DNA from: an uncultured Nostocoides sp.
Lineage (GTDB): Bacteria; Actinomycetota; Actinomycetes; Actinomycetales; Dermatophilaceae
DNA length: 64,000 bases
Assembly: GCA_937858995.1 (NCBI GenBank)
Contig: CALLZC010000084.1
Span: 1-64,000 of the forward strand
Direction: 5' to 3'
The position numbers and the translations under genes are program-made. The notes under the pieces are model-generated. The model did not search any database, had not been told where the DNA came from, and saw only the letters and a program-made list of their open reading frames with translations. This document shows, in pieces, positions 1 through 8,952 of this stretch (positions are counted from its first letter, which is position 1; each line of letters begins with the position of its first letter).

Positions 1-3
1 TTT

Positions 4-73
4 AATGAGACGGCGACCACCGAGATCTACACCTCTCTATTCGTCGGCAGCGTCAGATGTGTATAAGAGACAG
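4..73 (+). other. Untrimmed Illumina Nextera i5-side adapter (artefact)
   Basis: Bases 4-32 match the Illumina P5 flow-cell sequence with one mismatch (g at base 9). Bases 33-40 (ctctctat) are an 8-base index that I recognise as Nextera S/N502. Bases 41-54 are the read-1 adapter arm. Bases 55-73 (agatgtgtataagagacag) are the 19-bp Tn5 mosaic end. This is library sequence left on the contig edge. Genomic DNA starts at base 74, at the point of Tn5 insertion. Nothing in 1-73 should be annotated biologically. Confidence 0.97.
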
Positions 74-162
74 CCGCATAGCAGCGCCTCAACGGCATCA
101 TCGCAACGCGCCGCAAGCTCCTCCAGGGCGCCGGCCTGCTCCCGGGGCGAGGCGAACGGCAT
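74..162 (-). CDS. N-terminal fragment of an unidentified protein, cut by the contig edge
   Basis: On the minus strand an ATG at 162 opens a frame of 29 codons (MPFASPREQAGALEELAARC and on) that is still open where the adapter begins. Support for the start is a TAGAGT hexamer (plus-strand bases 169-174) exactly 6 nt upstream, the same leaderless spacing seen at many genes here. A GGAGG lies directly before the ATG. The amphipathic alanine/leucine-rich start would fit many families. An HNH/DUF222-type endonuclease is one guess, but too little remains to name it. Divergent from the glutamate dehydrogenase gene. Confidence 0.45.
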
Positions 163-168
163 ACCTCC

Positions 169-174
169 ACTCTA
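169..174 (-). promoter_or_regulatory. -10 hexamer TAGAGT for the truncated gene
   Basis: Reverse-strand TAGAGT sits 6 nt before the ATG at 162, predicting a leaderless transcript. Assigned by spacing only. Confidence 0.4.
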
Positions 175-201
175 GTGAGGGCAGCACACAGTCCGACCTA
201 G

Positions 202-210
202 TTATCCACA
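202..210 (+). promoter_or_regulatory. Single consensus DnaA-box-like nonamer TTATCCACA
   Basis: Exact match to the 9-mer TTATCCACA in the divergent intergenic region. It is a single copy with no dnaA, dnaN or AT-rich unwinding element nearby, so this is not an origin. It could be a regulatory DnaA site or chance. Confidence 0.35.
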
Positions 211-249
211 GGCGGAGCAGCGGATGATCGCGCGTGCACGGGGTGCCGC

Positions 250-280
250 TTGGCGTGCGGCGGCTGCGGGTCGATACAGT
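250..280 (+). promoter_or_regulatory. Candidate promoter of the glutamate dehydrogenase gene
   Basis: TTGGCG (250-255), a 19-bp spacer and TACAGT (275-280) would start transcription near 287, giving a leader of about 40 nt. That leader carries the GAGGA Shine-Dalgarno before the GTG at 328. The placement argues against a translation start upstream of 328. Confidence 0.35.
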
Positions 281-327
281 CGGACGGGGCAACGCCGCCC
301 CCGCGCGATGACGAGGAATTGCCGACT

Positions 328-3300
328 GTGCCGATCACGACAATTGACAAGCAGCAACGCACCGAGGCCCTCGCTGAGGTGGGTCACCTGGCCGCCTCGA
401 TCGAGGGTGCGCCTGAGGCGGAGCTGATCGAGGCCTACTTCCGGCACGCGCCGGCCGAGGACGTCACGTCGCGCAGTCCGCGCGGGCTGCTCGACCTGGT
501 CATCGCCCACCGGGAGCTGGCCGAGCAGCGACCTGCCGGGACCGCAATGGTCGAGTGCGTGACCGCACCCACGGATGAGTCAGCCCACACCATCGTGCGC
601 GTCGTCACCGACGACATGCCCTTCCTGGTGGACTCGGTCCGTGGCGAGCTCATGATGATGGATCGACGCATCCACGCCATCCTCCATCCCGTCTTGGCCG
701 TCGAACGGGACGCGACGGGCGCCCTGCTGCGGGTCATCGGTGAGCAGGACGAGCCGGGGCGGGGGCGCGGTCGTGCGGTGGGTCGCCTCACCGAGTCCTG
801 GATGCATGTGGAGATTGATCGAGAGAGTGATCCGGCCGAGCGCGAGGAGATCGTGGCCCGGGTTCGCTCGGTGCTATCCGATGTCCGCGAGAGCGTCGAG
901 GACTGGCCCAAGATGCGCGAACGGGCCCGCCAGGTCGCCAGCACCCTGCGCTCCGAGGTCCCCGCTCAGGTCCCGTCGGCGGAGGTCACCCAGGCCGCGG
1001 AGTTGCTCGACTGGTTGGCCGACAACCACTTCACCTTCCTCGGCTGCCGCGACTACCTCCTCGGCGCGGTGCCGGGTGGGATGGGCTTGATCCCGGTCCC
1101 GGGTTCGGGCTTGGGGCTGTTGCGGCCCGACCCGCCGATGAACGAGGATCGGCCGGCCCTGAGCGGCGCGGTGCTCGCCAAGGCTGCCGAGCCGAAGCTG
1201 CTCATCGTGACCAAGGCGAATTCGCGGTCCACCGTGCACCGTCCGGTCCACCTCGACTACGTCGGCGTCAAGACCTTCGGACCCGACGGAGCGGTGAACG
1301 GGGAGCGCCGCTTCCTGGGGCTGTTCACCGCGAGCGCCTATGCCGAGTCGGTGCTGCGTGTCCCGTACCTGCGCGACAAGGTCGCGGCGATCATGGAGCG
1401 CACCGGCTTTGCTCCCGACTCCCACTCGGGCAAGGACTTGATGGGCATCCTCGAGGAGTTCCCGAGGGACGAGCTCTTCCAGTCCGACGTCGACCTGCTG
1501 GTCGAGGTCGCCACCTCCGTCCTCTCGGTCGCCGAGAAGCGCCAGGCGCGGGTCTTCGTGCGCCCCGACGACTTCGGGCGGTATGTCGCCGCGCTGGTCT
1601 TCATCCCCCGCGACCGCTACACCACGGCCGTGCGCTTGCGTGTCGAGGCCATCCTGCGGGAGGCATTCGGGGCCGCGAGCGTCGACTACACGGCGCGTGT
1701 CTCGGAATCCCCGCTCGCGCGAGTGAGCTATGTTTTGCGCCTCCCACCGCACGCCACCGTCCCCAGCGTTGACCTCGAGGACCTCAACGCGCGCGTCGCG
1801 GCGGCCACCCGGACCTGGGATGAGGACTTCGCGGACGCCGCTGTCGCGACCTTGGGCGAGGAGAGCGCCGGGCCGCTCGTGGCCGCCTACCGGAACGCCT
1901 TCCCGACCTCATACAAGGAGGACTTCGAGGTCTCCCAAGGATTGGCCGACCTGCGGCATCTGGAGTCGCTGAGCGCTCCGGACAGCACCTCCTTCGCCCT
2001 CTACAAGTCGCCCCATCACCCGGAGTCGATTCGGCGATTCAAGATCTTCCGCCGCTCACCCCTGTCGTTGACCCGGGTCCTACCGCTGTTCACCGATCTG
2101 GGCCTCGAGGTCGTGGACGAGCGGCCGTATGAGGTGGAGCGCGCCGACGGCACCATGCTGTACGTCTACGACTTTGGCCTGCGCGCGCCGGCCGACGACC
2201 TGTGGGGCTCGATGACCCACGCGCGGCTGCGCGAACTCCTCGAGGCTGCGGTCGAGGCGGTCTGGGCCGGCAAGGCCGAGTCGGATGGGCTCGGCGCCCT
2301 GGTGCTGCGAGCCCAGCTCACCTGGCGCCAGGTGGTTGCGCTGCGCGCGATCACCAAGTACATCCGCCAGACCCAGTCGACCTTCTCCGAGCCCTATGTC
2401 CACGCTGCGCTGGTGCACAACTGGCAGATCGCGGCGGATCTGGTGGCCTTGTTCACCGCCCGGTTCGACCCGAATGCCGAGGGCGATCGTGAGGCCGCAC
2501 AGGCCGAGATCATCCAGCGGATCGCGAACGCCCTGGACGGGGTCCACTCGCTGGACGAAGACAAGATCATCCGAGCCTGCCGGGGCGTGATTCTGGCGGG
2601 CTTGCGCACCAACCACTTCCAGCCCGACGGCTCCGGTGCGGAGAAGACCTACTTCTCCCTGAAACTGGACCCCACGAAGGTGCCGGACCTGCCGGCGCCG
2701 CGCCCGGCATACGAGATTTGGGTCTACAGCCCGCGCGTCGAGGGCGTGCACCTGCGGTTCGGGTCGGTGGCCCGCGGCGGTCTGCGGTGGAGCGATCGGC
2801 GCGAGGACTTCCGCACCGAGATTCTCGGACTGGTCAAGGCGCAGATGGTCAAGAACGCCGTCATCGTGCCGACTGGCTCCAAGGGGGGCTTCTATGCCAA
2901 GCAGCTGCCTGACCCGGCGCTGGATCGCGCGGCCTGGCTGGCCGAGGGCATCGAGGCCTACAAGTTGTTCATCCGCGGGCTGCTCGACCTGACCGACAAT
3001 CGAGACGGCACCACTATCGTCGCGCCACCGCACGTGGTGCGCCACGACGGTGACGACTCCTATCTGGTGGTGGCCGCGGACAAGGGAACCGCTACTTTCT
3101 CCGACATCGCCAATGGTGTCTCGCAGGACTACGGCTTCTGGCTTGACGACGCCTTCGCCTCGGGTGGATCCAGCGGCTACGACCACAAGGTCATGGGCAT
3201 CACCGCCCGCGGCGCGTGGGAGTCGGTCAAACGACACTTCCGAGAGATGGGCATCGACACCCAGACCACGGAATTCACGGTGGTCGGGATCGGCGACATG

Positions 3301-5196
3301 AGCGGCGACGTCTTCGGCAATGGCATGCTGCTCTCGGAGCACATCCGCCTGCTGGTGGCCTTCGACCACCGCCACATCTTCCTCGACCCCAGCCCGGATG
3401 CGGCTGCGTCGTTCGCCGAGCGGCAGCGCATGTTCGCCCTCCCCGGGTCCTCATGGGAGGACTACGACAAGAGCCTGATCAGCGCGGGCGGTGGGGTCTA
3501 TCCGCGCTCTGCCAAGTCGATCCCGATCACCCCGGAAGTGGCCAGCGCCTTGGCCCTGCCCGAGGGCACGGCGGCGATGACGCCGACGGAGCTCATCCAC
3601 GCGGCGCTATTGGCCCCGGTGGACCTGCTCTGGAATGGGGGCATCGGCACCTACGTCAAGGCGGCCGATGAGTCCCATGCCGAGATCGGGGACCGCGCCA
3701 ATGACGCCATTCGGGTCAACGGCGGGGAGCTGCGCGTCAAGGTCGTCGGCGAGGGCGGCAATCTCGGTCTCTCGCAACTTGGTCGGATCGAGGCGGCCCT
3801 GCACGGGGTGCGACTCAATACCGATGCGATCGACAACTCCGCCGGTGTCGACACCTCCGATCACGAGGTGAACATCAAGATCCTTCTCGGTCAGGTGATG
3901 CGCGAGGGCGGCCTCGATCTGCCGGCGCGTGACGAACTGCTCGCCTCGATGACCGACGAGATCGCCCACATGGTCCTGCGCGACAACTACGAGCAGAACG
4001 TCCTGCTCGGGAACGCCCGCGCCCAACAGCGCTCCATGCTTCCCGTGCACGTCCGCCTGATCCACCGGTTGGAGCAAGAGGGTGGCCTCAATCGGGCCCT
4101 GGAGTTCTTGCCGGGGGACATCGAGCTCGCCGAACGGATGGCGGACGATCGGGGCCTGGTCTCGCCCGAGTTCTCGGTCCTCGTCGCCTACAGCAAGCTG
4201 GCGCTCAAAAGCGACCTGCTGGCATCCAGCCTCCCGGACGACCCCTGGCTGGAGCGGATCTTGCGTGGCTACTTCCCACCCGTCTTGTGGGAGCGGTATG
4301 CCGCGACGATTGCCGAGCATCCGCTGCGTCGGGAGATCATCGTGACGGCCATCGCCAACTCGATGGTCAACCGTGGCGGGATCACCTTCGGCTTCCGCGC
4401 GGCGGAGGAGACCGGTGCGACCGTCGAGCAGGTGACTCGGGCCTATGTCATTGCCCGAGAGGTTTTCGGTGTCGCCGACTACTTCGCCCGGGTCGAGGCC
4501 TTGGACAACAAGGTGAGTACCGCGGTGCAGACCGGGCTCTATCTCGAGATGCGCCGACTCCTGGACCGGGCCGTCCGCTGGTTTGTCACGAGCCGGCCGG
4601 CCGCGCTGGACCTGGGCTCCGAAATCGAGCGCTATCAGAGCGTGGTCGCGCAGTTCACCCCGAGGTTGCCTGATCTGCTGGTCGGATCCGAAGCTCGTCG
4701 GCTGCGCGACTCGATCGGCGAGCGGGTGGCGATCGGGGTTCCGCAGGACCTGGCCATGACCTGTGCCTCGCTGCTGGACTCCTTCTCGTTGCTCGATATC
4801 GCGGACATCTCGATCGAGCGACGCCGGGACCCGGCGGTCGTCGCGCCGCTGTACTTCCATGCCTCCGAACAGTTGCGTGTCGATGCCCTCCTCGGCAAGA
4901 TCACCCAACTGCCCCGCGAGGACCACTGGGAGTCCTTGGCCCGAGGTGCCTTGCGCGACGATCTCTACGGCATCCTCGAGAGCATCACCATGGCGGTGCT
5001 GGACGGGGCCCCGGCAGACGAGAGCGATGCCGCACGGTTGATGGAGCGGTGGGTCGCCGCCCACAAGGAGACGCTGGAACGGGCCCGGCGTTCGCTTGCT
5101 GGGATCGACCGCCTCGACCAGCCGAGCATTGCCGCCTTGTCGGTGGCGCTGCGCACGCTGCGCAGCGTCGTGCGAGCGGGCGCCAGCGAACGCTGA
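328..5196 (+). CDS. gdh: NAD-specific glutamate dehydrogenase, large (GDH-180) type
   Basis: Interconverts glutamate and 2-oxoglutarate plus ammonium with NAD, in the cytoplasm. At 1622 residues it has the size of the large bacterial NAD-GDH family, not the 450-residue hexameric enzymes. The long N-terminal part (about residues 1-700) corresponds to the family's ACT-like regulatory region. The catalytic core starts near residue 815 with GGLRWSDRREDFRTE, followed by the lysine-rich VKAQMVKNAVIVPTGSKGGF segment. The dinucleotide-binding core contains GIGDMSGDVFGNGM near residue 987. The frame is open upstream to 250, but GTG 328 is preferred: it has GAGGA 10 nt before it and follows a plausible promoter. 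Monocistronic; pdtaS downstream has its own -10. No disruption seen over 4.9 kb. Confidence 0.95.
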   Translation: MPITTIDKQQRTEALAEVGHLAASIEGAPEAELIEAYFRHAPAEDVTSRSPRGLLDLVIAHRELAEQRPAGTAMVECVTAPTDESAHTIVRVVTDDMPFLVDSVRGELMMMDRRIHAILHPVLAVERDATGALLRVIGEQDEPGRGRGRAVGRLTESWMHVEIDRESDPAEREEIVARVRSVLSDVRESVEDWPKMRERARQVASTLRSEVPAQVPSAEVTQAAELLDWLADNHFTFLGCRDYLLGAVPGGMGLIPVPGSGLGLLRPDPPMNEDRPALSGAVLAKAAEPKLLIVTKANSRSTVHRPVHLDYVGVKTFGPDGAVNGERRFLGLFTASAYAESVLRVPYLRDKVAAIMERTGFAPDSHSGKDLMGILEEFPRDELFQSDVDLLVEVATSVLSVAEKRQARVFVRPDDFGRYVAALVFIPRDRYTTAVRLRVEAILREAFGAASVDYTARVSESPLARVSYVLRLPPHATVPSVDLEDLNARVAAATRTWDEDFADAAVATLGEESAGPLVAAYRNAFPTSYKEDFEVSQGLADLRHLESLSAPDSTSFALYKSPHHPESIRRFKIFRRSPLSLTRVLPLFTDLGLEVVDERPYEVERADGTMLYVYDFGLRAPADDLWGSMTHARLRELLEAAVEAVWAGKAESDGLGALVLRAQLTWRQVVALRAITKYIRQTQSTFSEPYVHAALVHNWQIAADLVALFTARFDPNAEGDREAAQAEIIQRIANALDGVHSLDEDKIIRACRGVILAGLRTNHFQPDGSGAEKTYFSLKLDPTKVPDLPAPRPAYEIWVYSPRVEGVHLRFGSVARGGLRWSDRREDFRTEILGLVKAQMVKNAVIVPTGSKGGFYAKQLPDPALDRAAWLAEGIEAYKLFIRGLLDLTDNRDGTTIVAPPHVVRHDGDDSYLVVAADKGTATFSDIANGVSQDYGFWLDDAFASGGSSGYDHKVMGITARGAWESVKRHFREMGIDTQTTEFTVVGIGDMSGDVFGNGMLLSEHIRLLVAFDHRHIFLDPSPDAAASFAERQRMFALPGSSWEDYDKSLISAGGGVYPRSAKSIPITPEVASALALPEGTAAMTPTELIHAALLAPVDLLWNGGIGTYVKAADESHAEIGDRANDAIRVNGGELRVKVVGEGGNLGLSQLGRIEAALHGVRLNTDAIDNSAGVDTSDHEVNIKILLGQVMREGGLDLPARDELLASMTDEIAHMVLRDNYEQNVLLGNARAQQRSMLPVHVRLIHRLEQEGGLNRALEFLPGDIELAERMADDRGLVSPEFSVLVAYSKLALKSDLLASSLPDDPWLERILRGYFPPVLWERYAATIAEHPLRREIIVTAIANSMVNRGGITFGFRAAEETGATVEQVTRAYVIAREVFGVADYFARVEALDNKVSTAVQTGLYLEMRRLLDRAVRWFVTSRPAALDLGSEIERYQSVVAQFTPRLPDLLVGSEARRLRDSIGERVAIGVPQDLAMTCASLLDSFSLLDIADISIERRRDPAVVAPLYFHASEQLRVDALLGKITQLPREDHWESLARGALRDDLYGILESITMAVLDGAPADESDAARLMERWVAAHKETLERARRSLAGIDRLDQPSIAALSVALRTLRSVVRAGASER

Positions 5197-5212
5197 CGCC
5201 CGCCGGGGGCGT

Positions 5213-5218
5213 TAGGCT
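5213..5218 (+). promoter_or_regulatory. -10 hexamer TAGGCT of pdtaS (leaderless spacing)
   Basis: TAGGCT lies 8 nt before the GTG at 5227 in the 30-nt gap after the dehydrogenase stop. No Shine-Dalgarno is present, so a leaderless mRNA is predicted. Confidence 0.5.
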
Positions 5219-5226
5219 GCCTGCTC

Positions 5227-6711
5227 GTGGCCCGCCTCCTCGCCGAACAGTTGCACCGCGAGTCGGCGCTCTCCGAGCCCGAGATCGAGCATCTGCATTT
5301 GCTGCTCGGCGACTGGCAACTGCTCTCTGACCTCTCCTTCGCCGACCTCGTGCTGTGGGTGCGGATGCGGGGCGGCGAGTGGCGTGCTGTGGCGCATGTG
5401 CGGCCCAACACCGGGCAGATGGTCTTCTTCGAAGACATTGTCGGGCAACAGGCGCTCGGCGACCGTGCGCGATTGCTGGATCGCGCCCTGGCCGAGGGCG
5501 CGATCCTTCGACGCGGCGGCCCCCTGCTGGATCACGACCACGCGATCCGCGAGGAGGCGGTCCCGGTACGCATCGGCGAGCAGGCGTTCGCGGTCTTGTC
5601 CCGTCATACCAACCTGACGGCCCTGCGCACCCCCAGCCGACTCGAGTTGAGCTATCAGGGGCTGGCGGCCGCGCTGGTTCGGATGATCGCGGCGGGTGAA
5701 TGGCCATCGCCCAGCGCTCCCACCGGACTGCGTCGCGGGGCCCCCCGCGTGGGTGACGGCGTGATTCATCTGGGCGTCGACGGCGCGGTTCTGTATGCCA
5801 GCCCCAACGCCATGAGTGCCATCCATCGGCTCGGGCACCCGGGCGAGGTGATCGGCGAGCAGTTGGCCACGGTGGTGGCCAATGTGCTGCGGGATGAGGC
5901 ACCGGTCGACGAGGCTCTGGCCATGGTGGCGATGGGCCGCGCCGCCTGGCGCGCCGATGTGACCACCCGCTCGGGCGCCGTGGCGTTGCGCGCGATTCCG
6001 CTGACCGAGGCGGGGGAGCGGGTCGGTGCGGTGATCCTGTTGCGCGATGTCAGCGAGTTGCGCCGCCGGGAACACGAACTGCTGTCCAAGGACGCGACCA
6101 TCCGCGAGATCCATCACCGGGTCAAGAACAACCTGCAGACCGTTGCCGCCCTCTTGCGGCTCCAGGCGCGACGCCTTCCCCATGGCCCCGCCCGGGCCGC
6201 CTTGGAGGAGGCCGACCGACGAGTCGGGACCATCGCCTTGGTCCATGAGACTCTCTCGCATGGGTTCGACGAGACCGTCGACTTCGACGAAATCGCCGAA
6301 CGCGGGCTGCGCGCGATTGTCGAGGTGGCCACCACGGAGCTGCCGATCAATTCCCGGCTTGAGGGCAGTTTTGGGCGGCTGCGCGCCGAGGACGCCATGC
6401 CGCTCGCGCTGGTGATCAGCGAGTTGGTGCAAAATGCCGTCGAACATGGGCTGCGAGACACCGGCGGGACGGTGAGCGTGCGGGTGGATCGGGAACAGCG
6501 TGAGGCCTCCGAAGGCGATGTCCTGCAGGTGGCCATCGTCGACGACGGCACCGGCATCCCTGCGGGCTTCCGTCCGGGGAAGGCGGGACTCGGCACCCAA
6601 ATCGTGAACACGCTCGTCCAGGGTCTGCACGGCACGATTCGATGGGAGGATGCGCAACCGCACGGGACGCAGGTGCGCTTCTTTGCCCGTCTGCGGCCCT
6701 TGGAAGGCTAG
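5227..6711 (+). CDS. pdtaS: Sensor histidine kinase PdtaS
   Basis: Cytosolic sensor kinase of 494 residues. In mycobacteria PdtaS phosphorylates PdtaR, an ANTAR RNA-binding response regulator; no pdtaR is visible here. Domains in order: N-terminal GAF-like sensor (about 1-160), PAS-like domain (about 170-275), then a HisKA_2 dimerisation/phosphoacceptor helix with the motif IREIHHRVKNNLQTVAALL near residue 293 and a C-terminal HATPase. ATPase boxes are visible as ELVQNAVEHGL (N box), VDDGTGIP (G1) and GLGTQIV (G2). There is no transmembrane segment. The GTG start is fixed by the -10 hexamer 8 nt upstream. Followed by oppositely oriented whiB1, the pairing known from other actinobacteria. Confidence 0.93.
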   Translation: MARLLAEQLHRESALSEPEIEHLHLLLGDWQLLSDLSFADLVLWVRMRGGEWRAVAHVRPNTGQMVFFEDIVGQQALGDRARLLDRALAEGAILRRGGPLLDHDHAIREEAVPVRIGEQAFAVLSRHTNLTALRTPSRLELSYQGLAAALVRMIAAGEWPSPSAPTGLRRGAPRVGDGVIHLGVDGAVLYASPNAMSAIHRLGHPGEVIGEQLATVVANVLRDEAPVDEALAMVAMGRAAWRADVTTRSGAVALRAIPLTEAGERVGAVILLRDVSELRRREHELLSKDATIREIHHRVKNNLQTVAALLRLQARRLPHGPARAALEEADRRVGTIALVHETLSHGFDETVDFDEIAERGLRAIVEVATTELPINSRLEGSFGRLRAEDAMPLALVISELVQNAVEHGLRDTGGTVSVRVDREQREASEGDVLQVAIVDDGTGIPAGFRPGKAGLGTQIVNTLVQGLHGTIRWEDAQPHGTQVRFFARLRPLEG

Positions 6712-6765
6712 TTTCCCGGGGACGGTCAGGAGAGGTGCGGTGGTGACTGGTCAGGCTGACGGATT

Positions 6766-7014
6766 TCAGCCGGCGCGGCGGGCCCGTGCGTTACGCCGTT
6801 TGAGCGCTCGGCGCTCATCCTCCGACAGGCCGCCCCAGACGCCGGAATCCTGTCCGGTCTCGATCGCCCATTTGAGGCACGTGTCTACAACCTCGCAGCG
6901 CCGACAGACCAGTTTGGCCTCCTCGATCTGCAAGATCGCCGGTCCCGTATTCCCGATCGGGAAGAACAGTTCCGGGTCCTCGTCAAGACACGCAGCGCGG
7001 TCGCGCCAGTCCAT
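6766..7014 (-). CDS. whiB1: WhiB1-type iron-sulfur transcription factor
   Basis: 82-residue Wbl protein that binds a [4Fe-4S] cluster and, in mycobacteria, partners the primary sigma factor and responds to nitric oxide. The four cluster cysteines are C9, C37, C40 and C46, the last three in the CRRCEVVDTC arrangement. The Wbl signature turn GVWGGLSEDER follows, then a basic tail (RRALKRRNARARR) that would contact DNA. Length, Cys spacing and position next to pdtaS match the WhiB1/WblE subgroup. The ATG at 7014 is preceded by a GAAAGAGA Shine-Dalgarno. The 175-bp upstream region should hold its promoter; I could not pick a convincing -10. Confidence 0.94.
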   Translation of the reverse strand: MDWRDRAACLDEDPELFFPIGNTGPAILQIEEAKLVCRRCEVVDTCLKWAIETGQDSGVWGGLSEDERRALKRRNARARRAG

Positions 7015-7176
7015 GAAATGGGTCTCTTTCGTTCGTTGCCACGGCAGCGGATTGGCCCGGGACGGGCTACCGCCCCCGGGCCATTGGGGTCGAGAATGGT
7101 CGACACCCCATTGTCAGGGACCGACCACCCTTCTGCCAATGGTTTGGACCCATGCATTTGTTCCCGTTTCAATAAT

Positions 7177-7182
7177 TAGGCT
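7177..7182 (+). promoter_or_regulatory. -10 hexamer TAGGCT, leaderless spacing
   Basis: TAGGCT lies 7 nt before the ATG at 7190 with no Shine-Dalgarno between. Confidence 0.5.
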
Positions 7183-7189
7183 GGGAACC

Positions 7190-7588
7190 ATGTCCGATGT
7201 GATCCGAATCGCCCGCCCCGACCGCCCGCCATCGCCGTGGGCGCGGGTCGCGGCGGCCGTGGTGGCGATCGAGGCGCTGCTGCTGGTGGCGCTGGCAGCG
7301 GCATACGGCATCGGCATCAGGCAGGACGCGGAGAGCAGCCTGGGGCGTGCGTTGGCCTCCATCGCGCTCTTCATCGTTGGAGCGACCATCCTGGGATGGA
7401 TGGCTCGCGCCTGGCTTCAGGGCCAGATCTGGCCGCGCATGGCCACCCTGGTCCTGAACGCCCTGTTGGTTCCGGTTTCCTTCACCATGATTCGAGGTGA
7501 CGGCGTCCTCATCGGCGCCCCCGTCCTGCTGCTGGGCCTCAGTGGGGTCGCCGCCGCCCTGGCCAGCTCGCCCGAGTTGCCCGAGTAG
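7190..7588 (+). CDS. Small four-helix membrane protein, function unknown
   Basis: 132 residues dominated by four hydrophobic segments: about residues 17-40, 50-73, 80-98 and 104-125. A short polar N-terminus (MSDVIRIARPDRPP) precedes them. No catalytic motif or ligand-binding signature is recognisable. Proteins of this look are annotated in actinobacteria only as integral membrane proteins. The start is set by the TAGGCT hexamer 7 nt upstream. Convergent with the DUF2207-like gene, separated by about 50 bp holding a weak hairpin. Confidence 0.75.
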   Translation: MSDVIRIARPDRPPSPWARVAAAVVAIEALLLVALAAAYGIGIRQDAESSLGRALASIALFIVGATILGWMARAWLQGQIWPRMATLVLNALLVPVSFTMIRGDGVLIGAPVLLLGLSGVAAALASSPELPE

Positions 7589-7599
7589 CCGCCGAGTAG

Positions 7600-7638
7600 C
7601 CCGGGGCCGAGTCACTCAGCGCGCCTGGCCGGCCCGGG
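7600..7638. terminator. Weak GC-rich hairpin between convergent genes
   Basis: cccggggcc and ggcccggg form an imperfect stem (one bulge) between the stop codons at 7588 and 7639. No T-run. It is plausible as a bidirectional terminator but overlaps the edge of the minus-strand gene. Confidence 0.3.
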
Positions 7639-8886
7639 TCAGCAGCCGTCCCCGCAGCTGAGACATCCACTACCGAAGTCCAGGAGATCGCCCGCAGCAT
7701 CCGCGAAGTCGCCAGCGCTGTCGGCAACACCCCCGAGCCCGGCACCCCACTCGGTGACATCGAAGCCCGCGGCGAGCGAGTCGATGCCGTCCACGATGGA
7801 CACCACGTCGAGCGGTGCCGCGAGAATCTCGCTCAGCGCCCCGAACCCGTCGATCCAGCCGAGGTCGATCAGGCCCGGCCCCAGACCCTCTCGTTGTGCC
7901 TGGGCCGCGACCTGCGCGAAGGTGGCCGCCCACCGGTCGGCTACCCCGAAAACCATGGCATAGGGCAGGTAGCGGGAAAAGAGGTCGCGTGCCTCCTCGA
8001 ACCGGATCTGGTTGGCCTCGGCCGTGGTGATGTACTCGCGAAACCCGAGGGCCTGGATGCGGGCGGCACTGCCATCCGCCGTGCGTGGCGTGCGTCCCCG
8101 CCCTCCCCAGATCAGCACCAGTGCCGCAAGGAGCAACCCGGCGCCGAGCGCGAGCAGCAGGCGGTATGCGGGGCTCGACCCGAGTTGGAGCAGCGTATAG
8201 CCGAGGGCGCCTCCCCCCGTCAGGAGCAGCGGGATGCCAAGACACCCCAGCCGGCGATTGCGATCGCGGGGATGTTTGGCATACCAGCCGCGATCCACGA
8301 CCTCCCGATAGAGGCCGACCTGTGCCTCGCGCATCGTCAGGTCGAAACCGCGCGCCTTCAGCTCCCGCAGGGTCACCTCCTTGCCTGCCGCGAAGACCGC
8401 ATCGAGGAGGGTCTGCTCGAAGGGGGCGAGGCGAGCATTTGGCGGATCGGGCAGGCGGGTCAGGCGCCAGTCATGCGAGCTCGGCGGCCGGGTCGGGTGC
8501 GATCGGGGTCCCCGGGGTGGTGGCGGCGGGATGCTGGGATCCGCCGCTTCGGCGTGCAGGTGCACGAATCCGCGGACGGCGAGGTCGACCAGGGTGGCGC
8601 TGACGTCGACCACGTCGGCCCGGCCGTCGATGACGGTGCCCACCAACCCGGGCGTCAAACCCGACGGCGGGGTGAAACGCACGGCCACCGGCCCGGACCA
8701 CTGGGTGCTGCCGCGCGCCACCCGGCGGCGTGCGACCTGTTGTCCGAGCGCCGGGAGCTCGCCCGGGGTGATGCCGTCGTAGACCTCGTCACGACGTCGG
8801 TGGCGAAACCAGAAGACGACGATCGCAGCCAGAAGCACCGGCAGGCCGACGCCGGCGATCAGTTCGGCAACCTCAGTGGTCTCCAT
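7639..8886 (-). CDS. DUF2207-related membrane protein (short form)
   Basis: 415 residues. One N-terminal transmembrane helix (about 8-27) is followed by a cytoplasmic stretch RHRRRDEVYDGITPGELPALG and a winged-helix-like segment (about 85-200). Two further helices lie at about 215-260, then a second soluble region and a cysteine-bearing end (CLSCGDGC). The middle and C-terminal parts resemble the cytoplasmic half of DUF2207 proteins. The secreted N-terminal DUF2207 domain of the full-length family is absent, so this is a shortened version. A GGGAGAGGGG Shine-Dalgarno precedes the ATG at 8886. Divergent from purU. Function unknown. Confidence 0.7.
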   Translation of the reverse strand: METTEVAELIAGVGLPVLLAAIVVFWFRHRRRDEVYDGITPGELPALGQQVARRRVARGSTQWSGPVAVRFTPPSGLTPGLVGTVIDGRADVVDVSATLVDLAVRGFVHLHAEAADPSIPPPPPRGPRSHPTRPPSSHDWRLTRLPDPPNARLAPFEQTLLDAVFAAGKEVTLRELKARGFDLTMREAQVGLYREVVDRGWYAKHPRDRNRRLGCLGIPLLLTGGGALGYTLLQLGSSPAYRLLLALGAGLLLAALVLIWGGRGRTPRTADGSAARIQALGFREYITTAEANQIRFEEARDLFSRYLPYAMVFGVADRWAATFAQVAAQAQREGLGPGLIDLGWIDGFGALSEILAAPLDVVSIVDGIDSLAAGFDVTEWGAGLGGVADSAGDFADAAGDLLDFGSGCLSCGDGC

Positions 8887-8939
8887 AGCGCCCCTCTCCC
8901 TTAGGGCTGGAGCTTACAAAGCGCCCCGGGTGGTGAGGG

Positions 8940-8945
8940 TACGAT
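8940..8945 (+). promoter_or_regulatory. -10 hexamer TACGAT of purU
   Basis: TACGAT ends 7 nt before the GTG at 8953. No Shine-Dalgarno; leaderless mRNA predicted. Confidence 0.5.
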
Positions 8946-8952
8946 CCGGGCC

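Noticed and set aside
202..210. DnaA-box nonamer as evidence of a replication origin
   Set aside because: Only one perfect box, no dnaA/dnaN/rpmH neighbours and no AT-rich element.
250..327. Upstream extension of the glutamate dehydrogenase reading frame
   Set aside because: It has no Shine-Dalgarno, is not similar to the family N-terminus, and a candidate promoter lies within it.
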